Positions 45,101 through 53,449 of a DNA stretch of 64,000 bases are shown piece by piece. The translations under genes were made by a program, and so were the position numbers. How positions within the stretch are numbered: position 1 is the stretch's first letter; each line of letters opens with the position of its first letter. Origin of the DNA: Ciona intestinalis. Taxonomy: Eukaryota > Chordata > Ascidiacea > Phlebobranchia > Cionidae. Location of the stretch: the NCBI RefSeq assembly GCF_000224145.3, contig NC_020177.2, forward strand, positions 2,491,483 to 2,555,482, read 5' to 3'. A model generated the notes under the pieces. It made no database searches. It was given only the letters and a program-made list of their open reading frames with translations, and was not told the origin of the DNA.

Positions 45101-46602
45101 ATCAAGTCCATCAATGACGATACGACAGTCGAACTGATTCCTCTGTACCCACTCAAAATATGCGCTCGCCTCGCTTGGTGTGCAACCGTAAAAGTTTTCG
45201 AAGATAATTTCCTGAAGGTTGAACTCTCTTTCCCCATAATCCATTCGCATAAACTCCATGTGGAAACAGATACGAGATTCTGAGTTAGCGATTCGTTTGC
45301 TCATGGTCGACTTACCGGCCCCTGCCTCTCCAAGTATCGCAACCAACCTCAGCGGGGTTTCGTCGGGAACGAAAAGGTCGTCGACTGAGACCTCGCCGGA
45401 ATGCGAAACCTCGACACGATCCGCTTCTACAAACATATACAGCATTTTTGCATACGACAATTTTGTGCGGTACAACGCAAAGTATAATATTGGTAAAAAA
45501 CATCTGGTGCCGTCTGGTGCATACGTTTATGTTAAAATAGTTACTATAGTAAAGTACGCCACAGCGCAAGGTCGATTTTGGAACGAACGACCATTATTGG
45601 TTACGTCATTAATTAATGACGTCATTTTTCGTGACGTAGTACTACCTGGGTTATAGGTATCCTCGTTCGATACATTTTTCCCGTCGTAGAAAGAAATCTT
45701 TAGCATACGTGGGTGAATGGTGGGAACGTCTATCTGGTTGAGGCCTATTCCTTGTATTCTTAACTCTTCTCGTCTGTTCGAGGCCACCAAATGTCTGAGG
45801 TCGTCCCTGGTCACATGGGGCATTGCTGGGACAAGAAAATAAAACGTAGTTTCCGGTACGTCACTAAACACACATGTTGCTTACTCGTTTGGTTGCTGCC
45901 TTCGCTGCTGCAGCTGTATACCGCCATATCTACGAATTAAAAGTAAAAGAATACTTTCAAAGTTAAGAAATATGGCGCATGAACTTGACCGATATAAGTT
46001 AATAAGGAGAATGTATATGCAAGAAAGCATGTAAGAGTCGGGTTGTTTGGTTTTCTATTTAACTTTGTGATTGTATTACAGCAATTGCGATGAGCCTTTA
46101 CGTAAACAGATTTTTTTAACTTTTGAACTTTTTCGAAATTTTGAGCTTAATTTTTTTCTTGATATCGAAATGACAATAAGACTTACAATCAACGTGGTCA
46201 GCATGAACTGAATAACTGGAAACCATGGAAGTAGTTCGAGGGTGGGCCTATAAGGAAACAAATACACTCATTATACGAAAACAAGGAAATACCCGTTGAA
46301 ACATACGCCGTTTAATATCCTATTTGCACATTCTGTTTCACCAAAATTTAACACACGTTGATATTTACCCGATTTTCGGTCGATAGTCGTTCGCCACTTT
46401 CTCCATGAAATACATCGTCAATTGCTTCCTCCATGTAGCTTGACGTATGCAAATTCCCAGCAGTCGTATCCTGAACAATTACGGATTTAAACCTAAACAC
46501 GGCCGGTAACTTCACCGTATCATCATTTTTGCAGCGTTTGAAGTTCTGCACAGCACTTTCTATTGTCTTAAACAATTGTAGGAAATGACTATTGTTTCTG
46601 TT
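42184..46602 (-). CDS. NOD-like receptor (NACHT, winged-helix region, short LRR); N-terminus incomplete
   Basis: Ten exons match in phase on the minus strand: 46602-46369, 46247-46187, 45929-45885, 45825-45646, 45426-44863, 44707-44150, 43865-43794, 43735-43637, 42869-42613, 42396-42184; about 760 residues, with the first exon(s) not found. The NACHT domain has Walker A GEAGAGKST and Walker B CRIVIDGLDQ, then the sensor ILITSRS. The NACHT-associated part shows NHQTLQEYFAAVHAVEA and YMVRRFLLGRLL, as in NLRs. The C-terminus has about two or three LRR-like units (INLSRTPLTSSDAHAFSYV; IGSLHIDNNALETAG). The N-terminal 110 or so residues are helical, and I recognise no CARD, PYD or death domain. 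Family role: cytosolic sensor that oligomerises on detecting infection or damage signals. Exon 6 uses a weak donor (C|GTTAGT) two bases before an in-frame stop; reading through would give a short form without LRRs. A MITE begins 12 bases after the stop codon. Confidence 0.85.
42454..42559 (+). mobile_element. MITE fragment (A), left half lost
   Basis: Last NLR intron, 54 bp from exon end 42613. Confidence 0.8.
42945..43142 (-). mobile_element. MITE copy (B)
   Basis: NLR intron between exons 43735-43637 and 42869-42613. Confidence 0.85.
43290..43433 (-). mobile_element. MITE fragment, diverged
   Basis: Same NLR intron; right end AATAGTAC subtype. Confidence 0.55.
43446..43600 (-). mobile_element. 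MITE fragment, CAATAGTACTGTA right end
   Basis: Next to the previous fragment; recognisable by AGTAAACAATGAAT and the right end. Confidence 0.55.
43901..44098 (-). mobile_element. MITE copy (B)
   Basis: NLR intron between exons 44707-44150 and 43865-43794; 36 bp from the latter. Confidence 0.85.
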
Positions 46603-46622
46603 CTGCAGACTAGACGCATACA

Positions 46623-47681
46623 AACCTTGTTACGTGTATAGGCCTACTACTCGAATACACGATTGACACTTCCGTATTATGGCGAGACGACTTACAAAAG
46701 CAGTTTCACCACCACACGATAGCCTATACATTAACTGTCCCTTTTCCCTGTTCCCCTGTTTATCAAAATACACACGCCCACAATACACTCTGTACCACCT
46801 AGACTGATGTGTATTCTACATACCACGCCAGGATACATTGTGAGACCGTGTTGCGTATTCATTGCCAAGGAGAAAAAAACTTCTTACTCTTTACAGCGTA
46901 CGTTGTATTTCAGCAGTATAAAACAAGCGTCAAACCAAAAGCAACGAAGGCACGTATTATTTACATAAAAAAAATAGACACACTTTTCGGAATCAGTATA
47001 ATAAATATAAAATTATAACGAGGATAACTTTATATAGGCAATTTTTGTCTTCACAGTTTTGAACACAACAATTGGACCTAAAATTAGAATGTTGATCGAA
47101 ATGCACATGTGTAAAAAAATCAATATTACACAATTTTATCTAAAACTAATTCATTTTTTCAAAACATCAGTTTATCTTCAAATGTAATAGCGATTTTCGT
47201 TAAAACGAGCTATGAAACTGTTTAATTAGAAGTACCAATTAAAAGGTGTGACTGTTAAACTCAACGCGCCAAAGTATCAGTAGTGATGTTTAATTTCAGT
47301 AACAGCAAAAGCAAACTAAACGGGCTGTGAGAATAGTAACACGCGTACGTTTTGAACCAACAGCAACGTAACACAGTTTTCATACTGCACCGCAATAACG
47401 TGTATTATTTTAAAAAGCAGTATAGATATTGAAAAATTTTGCTGCTTCTTAATGAGTATTACTTTATGGCACTGTGGGGTAAGATGGATACTGTTGACAA
47501 ATAATGTCCCATATTTTTAATCGTGTTTTTAACAATCAACAACGCTCTTTTAGAGTTATGATGATACGGATATATAATTCTGTAAATATTCCTTTGTTTA
47601 CTACCAAATGGGACAATAAATGAAAAAATTGGCCATCTTACCCCAACCTACTATATATCTAAAAAATCGCACAAGTGCTAT
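46623..47681. other. Interval between NLR exons and the TNFR-like gene
   Basis: Presumably holds the first NLR exon(s) or promoter, but none could be picked out. A MITE of the ACTGTGGGG subtype is at 47470-47653, next to the first gap. Confidence 0.4.
47470..47653 (+). mobile_element. MITE copy (A), CACTGTGGGG subtype
   Basis: Between the NLR and TNFR-like genes, beside the 50-N gap. Confidence 0.78.
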
Positions 47682-47731
47682 NNNNNNNNNNNNNNNNNNN
47701 NNNNNNNNNNNNNNNNNNNNNNNNNNNNNNN
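47682..47731. other. Assembly gap, 50 N
   Basis: Run of N; probably a nominal-length gap. It lies just downstream of the TNFR-like stop codon, so that gene's 3' UTR is partly hidden. Confidence 0.95.
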
Positions 47732-47771
47732 TGTGTAATTAAAATCTTTTGTACATCTGTGTCCCGCGGAT

Positions 47772-49833
47772 CTAAACTCCAGATTGCTGCGATTCAAGTG
47801 AAGAACCACTTCCGTTAATAAGACCTTCTTCGTATTTATCATCGCTGTTTTGTTGAACTGGGTGATTTCTGTTGAACCTGAAAAGTCAATAATTTTGATT
47901 TAAAATTTAAATTAGGCTGAAAAAGTGACATGTTTTAAATTACATGCATGCTATATATATATTATATAAATGACTGTCGTCAGATTCTATATACTAATAA
48001 ACCTTTGTGTATATTGTAAAATACCAGTATTTCTGCAGTGTATATGTCTAGTAGTTTAAACAAAAAGTTATTGTTCTTCAGAATTAAACCGGTACTTACG
48101 CTTTGCGGTATTTGTAATAACAGACAGCAGCCACGATAACCAGTAAGGCGAACACTACGCCGAAACCAACAGAGAGTATCGTCAGCCAAGTTTCGTGACT
48201 TTTGTTTATTCTTGATTGTTCTTCCTCTCTTGCTAAGTCGTACTCATTGGCTATCTTTAAGAGAATAAAAAAAAATGGTCAGACACGCGAGGATAAAGCA
48301 AATTACGTACATGTACACATACATGACCGGCGCCGTGGTATAGTGGTTTAGCGCGCCTGCCTGTAACCCATAGGTAATGGGTTCAAATGGGTTCAGTGGG
48401 TCCTTGGGCAGCAATTGCTCCAACCCAGTTGTCACTAATGGGTTGTTTAAATTAACCGCCATACATAAAAAAAAAAGAAAAAATCCAAAAAAATAACCAC
48501 CCACAAATTAACATACATGGTAACTCGTAAGCTGGCACGAGGTGTTAAACCCGTGTGATAACGACTGTCGTTATCCGGCCACGCGAGGATAAAGTAAGTT
48601 ATACATTCATTCATTTATTTATTCATACAGTCATTCATTCATTCATTCATTCATTATTATTCTTATCAAAACTATATGAAAAAACTATACCTTCAGCTTT
48701 AGTTGGATCTCTTTATCTTTCATTTGTTGAACCATGAACTCATAACAGAACATATAACAAGTTTTCTTCATATTATCAGTCGGTTCAACACATCCGTCAC
48801 TACAGGGCTCGCATGTGGCGGAATATCCATAGTACCAGTCCCACCCATGACTTACTCTACACTCGGCTTGTTTTGCCTCGAAATCCTGTAATGGTTAAAC
48901 TTAAATAAGTTGGACATTCGTTATATAGTAAGATGGGAAAAATGGGACATCTTTACATTCTATTTTCTTATCCCATTTAGTAGTAAACAAAGGACATTCA
49001 AAGAATTATAAAACCGTATCACCACGACTTTCATAGACCATTGTTAATTTCTTAAAACACGATCAGGATATTTGGATATTATGTGCTAAAGATGTCCCGT
49101 CTTCTCCCACCCTACTATATTTTATATTTATAGATACTACTAAGCTACGTTTACTATAGCTGTGTTGCTATTAAAAAGTATTTGTAAGCCAGACATCTGT
49201 GATAAAGACCAGACAACTGTGATACTAGTGTACGTGTCTCCGCTACTGTGAAAAATGAATGAATGTAACTTGCTTTACCCTCGCGTGACCGAAAACGACA
49301 GCCGTTTAAACACGGGTGTTCATACACATCGTGCCAGCTTACGAGTTACCAAGTGTATGTATTACTTTGTGGGTGTTATTTGTTTTTCATTTTTTTATGT
49401 ATGGCTGATAATTTGAACAACCCATTTGGGTTGGAGCAATTGCCGTTGCCCAAGGATACACACGCCCACAATGATAGCAAATGAATCAAAGTCTGGTTAA
49501 TAATTAACCAACAGATACTAAACGTCATATGACGCAATTGTTCCTAACTTTATATAATTATATTCCATTCTACATATATAGAATATAATAACACTAACCA
49601 TTATAACTCGGCTAATTTTTCCGTCGGTCATTTGATCATCATCAACACTGAAAAAAAAACAGTTTAGTAGAAGGCGCTATGTAACGTTGCCGTTAAGACT
49701 AGAACAATTAATAACAAGGTTACATTACGTAAAAAAACATATGAAATACTAACGTCTTGAATATTACAATACAAACTTCACTTACCCGATAGCACTACCC
49801 AGAATATAAGCAAATAGACAAGGATGTGTAAAT
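47772..49833 (-). CDS. Single-pass receptor with one TNFR-like cysteine-rich domain; 5' end in gap
   Basis: Exons on the minus strand, in phase: a partial exon from the gap edge (49833) to about 49786, then 49647-49599, 48885-48691, 48254-48100, 47877-47772. The first visible piece ends in a hydrophobic run (LFAYILGSAIG) with an A-x-G signal-peptidase site before VDDDQMTDG. The next exon holds six cysteines spaced C-x15-C-x2-C-x3-C-x10-C-x3-C, close to the single-domain Fn14 (TNFRSF12A)/BCMA pattern. An acidic-basic helical stalk follows, then one membrane span (LTILSVGFGVVFALLVIVAA), a YKYRKA stop-transfer and a tail of about 37 residues ending ESQQSGV. A type I membrane receptor is inferred. 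No death domain; the short tail might recruit a TRAF-like adaptor, but I see no clear TRAF motif. The TNFR assignment rests only on cysteine spacing. The final three residues could suit a PDZ ligand. Confidence 0.65.
48326..48657 (+). mobile_element. Near full-length SINE with (ATTC)n tail
   Basis: Head CCGGCGCCGTGGTATAGTGG has the pol III A-box form; the body carries CCTTGGGCAGCAATTGCTCC and GCTGGCACGAGG; the tail is ATTCATTC... to 48657. In a TNFR-like intron. Resembles the Ciona composite SINE Cics-1 as I recall it. Confidence 0.85.
48926..49117 (-). mobile_element. MITE copy (B)
   Basis: TNFR-like intron, 41 bp from the cysteine-rich exon. Confidence 0.85.
49250..49486 (-). mobile_element. 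SINE, head missing
   Basis: Starts with the reverse tail GAATGAATG and runs to ACACGCCCACAATGATAGCA; in a TNFR-like intron. Confidence 0.82.
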
Positions 49834-50587
49834 NNNNNNNNNNNNNNNNNNNNNNNNNNNNNNNNNNNNNNNNNNNNNNNNNNNNNNNNNNNNNNNNNNN
49901 NNNNNNNNNNNNNNNNNNNNNNNNNNNNNNNNNNNNNNNNNNNNNNNNNNNNNNNNNNNNNNNNNNNNNNNNNNNNNNNNNNNNNNNNNNNNNNNNNNNN
50001 NNNNNNNNNNNNNNNNNNNNNNNNNNNNNNNNNNNNNNNNNNNNNNNNNNNNNNNNNNNNNNNNNNNNNNNNNNNNNNNNNNNNNNNNNNNNNNNNNNNN
50101 NNNNNNNNNNNNNNNNNNNNNNNNNNNNNNNNNNNNNNNNNNNNNNNNNNNNNNNNNNNNNNNNNNNNNNNNNNNNNNNNNNNNNNNNNNNNNNNNNNNN
50201 NNNNNNNNNNNNNNNNNNNNNNNNNNNNNNNNNNNNNNNNNNNNNNNNNNNNNNNNNNNNNNNNNNNNNNNNNNNNNNNNNNNNNNNNNNNNNNNNNNNN
50301 NNNNNNNNNNNNNNNNNNNNNNNNNNNNNNNNNNNNNNNNNNNNNNNNNNNNNNNNNNNNNNNNNNNNNNNNNNNNNNNNNNNNNNNNNNNNNNNNNNNN
50401 NNNNNNNNNNNNNNNNNNNNNNNNNNNNNNNNNNNNNNNNNNNNNNNNNNNNNNNNNNNNNNNNNNNNNNNNNNNNNNNNNNNNNNNNNNNNNNNNNNNN
50501 NNNNNNNNNNNNNNNNNNNNNNNNNNNNNNNNNNNNNNNNNNNNNNNNNNNNNNNNNNNNNNNNNNNNNNNNNNNNNNNNNNNNNNN
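49834..50587. other. Assembly gap, 754 N
   Basis: Hides the first exon of the TNFR-like gene and the left edge of duplicated block copy 2. Confidence 0.98.
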
Positions 50588-50609
50588 CTTATGGCCTGAT
50601 AACAAGATT

Positions 50610-51191
50610 GCTGTTTCAGTAAATGACTCCGTGTGATCCGACTTCCTACGCAAGCTTCAGCGGGGTGCTATATCTACTGTAGTACCAATTGCTTTTATAA
50701 CCAGAGACCAAACAGTTCATGATATCTCGCTATACTTTGTTTTTCTGGTACACAATTACACGATACAGTATCGGGCAAAAGCTTACTTGACGGACAAGGG
50801 CTCGTAAGAGCCCGCCATGGACCTAGACTGACCTCGATGTTTCAGTGCCGATAGTGGCGTTAGTTTTGTAGTTCTCATTATTGTGTTAAGAAAAAGGCGA
50901 ATTATATACCAGACAAAATTACGTGACAGCAGTGTGACGTCATACGATAACATCACGGCCTACTAGAGATATCTCTAGTAGGCCGTGGATAACATGTAAA
51001 CGATTTGGCCCCGTCAGCGGCTGAACGGTACTAACTTTAAAACGGGCCGTCTCTTACCTCGTTTAACGGGGGTCTGTTTTCGTGAAAATAGTCTCCCATG
51101 AGATAAGTATCCGCAGTGTTGATATTGATTAACGAAGTATTTTGATTGGGTAATGTGACGTCACTTTAAGCGTCAAGGTGCAACAGGCTTA
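50610..51191 (+). repeat. Duplicated block, copy 2
   Basis: Second copy of the region upstream of the TREX-like gene (copy 1 at 38965-39421). It differs by about 80 extra bases near 50740-50824 and a palindromic insertion at 50954-50987. It keeps the ATTATATACCAGACA stretch and the GTGACGTCACTTTAAGCGTC end. No TREX-like coding sequence follows it here. Confidence 0.8.
50946..50995. mobile_element. Tiny palindromic insertion with 8-bp target duplication
   Basis: A perfect 34-base palindrome (arms CACGGCCTACTAGAGAT, 50954-50987) is flanked by exact GATAACAT repeats (50946-50953 and 50988-50995). Copy 1 of the surrounding block has no such insert, so the empty site is known. Eight-base duplications are typical of hAT and P-type transposases; which one moved this is inference. 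Confidence 0.75.
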
Positions 51192-51404
51192 TTACACCGT
51201 TTGCCCATAGTACTCTCTTATGGTAATCCAGCTCCTCACTCCATTGTCTCCGTCACGCATGACAGGTTCGTTATTCTCTTTTGCTCCTAACGTAATTTAC
51301 GGCGGTAAACAGTTACGCAGCAGTGTTGGTACAGATTTAACTAAGAGTCTGTGTAGTTATGCACGAAGAAACGTTACATTAACAACGATACTAATGTATA
51401 TGAT

Positions 51405-51662
51405 GTGCGGCGCCGTGGCTCAGTGGTTTAGGCGTCTGCATCGAGAACCGAAGGGCCCCGGTTCGATGCTCGACGGCGGTGCTAACACTGATCGGCGTAT
51501 GTGTCCTTGGGCAAGACACTTAACGGACATTGCTCCAACCCAGCGGTCACTTATGGGTTGTCCAAATTACAGTCCTATACAGGAAAAAACAAACAATTAC
51601 CCACAAAGTTGCATATATGTGGTGACTCGCTGCCCAGACGAGGATAAACCTTCTGTGGAAGT
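51405..51662 (+). mobile_element. SINE, second head subfamily
   Basis: Head GGCGCCGTGGCTCAGTGG ... CCCCGGTTCGATGCTC keeps tRNA-like A and B boxes. Body is shared with the other SINEs (AAGACACTTAACGGACATTG). Confidence 0.82.
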
Positions 51663-51725
51663 GCGTCCGGTTGTGACGTTGTGAGTACGAGTGTAGTTCT
51701 CGAATGATGTTTGCGAGAACGAGTT

Positions 51726-51970
51726 CGCAGATGGAGTCCTATATATACGGGTCAAGAATCGGGACAAAAAACGGAACTTGGTCGGACCGGGCAGAAATAG
51801 TCCGCAGATGGAGTCCTAAGGGTCAAGAATCGGGACAAAAAATGGGACTTGGTCGGAACGGAGATCGAGTTCGCAGAAATAGTCTGCAGATGGAGTCCTA
51901 TATATACGGGTCAAGAATCGGGACAAAAAACGCGGGACAAAAAACGCAACTTGGTCGGAACACTGGAGTC
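51726..51970 (+). repeat. Tandem repeat, three units of about 75-90 bp
   Basis: Each unit contains GCAGATGGAGTCCTA, GGGTCAAGAATCGGGACAAA and ACTTGGTCGGA. Units begin near 51726, 51802 and 51887. The third has a small internal duplication of CGGGACAAAAAACG. Confidence 0.85.
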
Positions 51971-51994
51971 GGGAACATGATAACAAGAACTTCA

Positions 51995-52118
51995 CTACCG
52001 CGAGTACGTCACTTCCGGACGTACAAGGGTGTTGGGGTAATGGGCATAATGGGCAAGTCTGGCCTAAATCCCAGGTCCTCACAGACCTCACCCATACAGA
52101 ATAGAATAGAATAGAATG
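51995..52118 (+). mobile_element. Short element with (AGAAT)n tail
   Basis: GGCAAGTCTGGCCTAAATCC, CAGGTCCTCACAGACCTCAC, then AGAATAGAATAGAATAG. Confidence 0.65.
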
Positions 52119-53449
52119 TATATGATGCTGAGCGTGAAAGCAGATTTGACCAGCGATAGTTGTTTTATTGCCTATTTTGTTTGCTTATTTCTGTATTCGA
52201 TATCCAATACTATGTCGCTCTAATGCCGTTAAAATCGTTATTGATTTTGCTCATGTGAAATAATACTATTTTATAACCATGTTAAAGACTCAATCTAATG
52301 GAATGCAGTTCGCAGGATATATATTGGAATTTAGAGCATGTTAATGTGTATAGTAATATAATTTTATTGGGAAAAAAAGTTATACGCAGTAGGATTAAAA
52401 ATTTTGCAAAGTCAAGAAATAAAAAAAGATCTTGTCAAAAAGTATTCCCAAGAGTGTGGTAAAGCATCTCCATTATTTAAAGCTTCTTCAAATACTTTTA
52501 AAGGTCCCGAAGATTTGCTGGATGTATCGACCAGATCAGATAAATAAGCTTGAAAATTATATTGAATATTTAGGTGGATATGTTATTTTAATATTTTTAA
52601 GTTTTTTAAAAGGTGCAAAAATTAAATAATTGCACAAGAATTTTGCTAAAAATCATCAAATGGAAAATTAATGCCAGTTAAAAGTAGAACGCACCTTGAA
52701 ATATCTGTCAGTGGAGTTTATGCAGTTATTGCAAATTGTATATAAAGTGGAGCCAGAAATGTCACAACATGCCAAAATCGATTAACTTTAATAAGGTGTA
52801 TATGCCCAGCATCCGTCTTATATTAACTTTTTTAAACAAGTTAGCTCTAAAATTTGGGCCAAAAATACACATTCAGGCAAACAACTATACCTGCCTGCAA
52901 TCAACAGTTGTTTAGCCAAAACAGTATAATTATTGGAGTACTATGGTTTGCCTATTGACCTCTGTTTCGTGTTTGTTATTTCCAATGTTAATATGTGATC
53001 CGTATTAACATTGGTTAATCATATCTAAGTTACGAAATAAAACATTGCTAGAAGCGGGATTTTGGTTAAAATTGAACACTCCCTTATAAAGTAATCTCTT
53101 TTGGTTTATTACTATCTTTTTGTGCGCACCAAAGAATACGGTGGGCGCGATAGATACCATCATAGATATTTAAACTAAACATATGTTTAGATATCTATAA
53201 TACCATATATAATTGTGTATATGATATCTATGGTGAGCGCACATTCGCGCCACTTTTCAGTTTCGGTGTTTTTTACAGAAAATCGTCTCTATCTGTTTAT
53301 GATTGAAAACAAAACAAAAATACAGTATTTTATTCATTGCAGGATTAATGTATACAGACAGCCTTAAACACAGTTACGCTATGTGTTTGTTGCATCAAAT
53401 GACGTAGTTATAAGGAACTGCGAGACGTTTTTCTGACCTTAACCTTAGA

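Larger units (their letters stand above)
51192..53449. other. Repeat-rich intergenic stretch
   Basis: Contains a tRNA-headed SINE (51405-51662), a tandem repeat (51726-51970), an (AGAAT)n-tailed element (51995-52118) and an AT-rich stretch. At 52366-52548 a 60-codon open segment without an ATG (ends STRSDK, stop) looks somewhat protein-like; I do not recognise it. Imperfect inverted repeats lie at 53130-53250, including a CTAAACATATGTTTAG palindrome. Confidence 0.5.

Noticed and set aside
46076-46267. Hydrophobic minus-strand frame that could suggest a membrane-anchored NLR
   Set aside because: The exon 46247-46187 joins its neighbours in a different frame (AHPRTTSMVSS...), where it is not hydrophobic; the hydrophobic frame leads to a stop after splicing.
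48600-48657. CATTC-type short repeats as a possible CRISPR-like or functional satellite
   Set aside because: It is the simple-repeat tail of a SINE.
51220-51684. 154-residue plus-strand frame after duplicated block copy 2
   Set aside because: More than half is SINE sequence; the rest shows no similarity to the TREX-like protein.
51704-52114. 136-residue frame with repeats
   Set aside because: Translation of the tandem repeat and an (AGAAT)n element.
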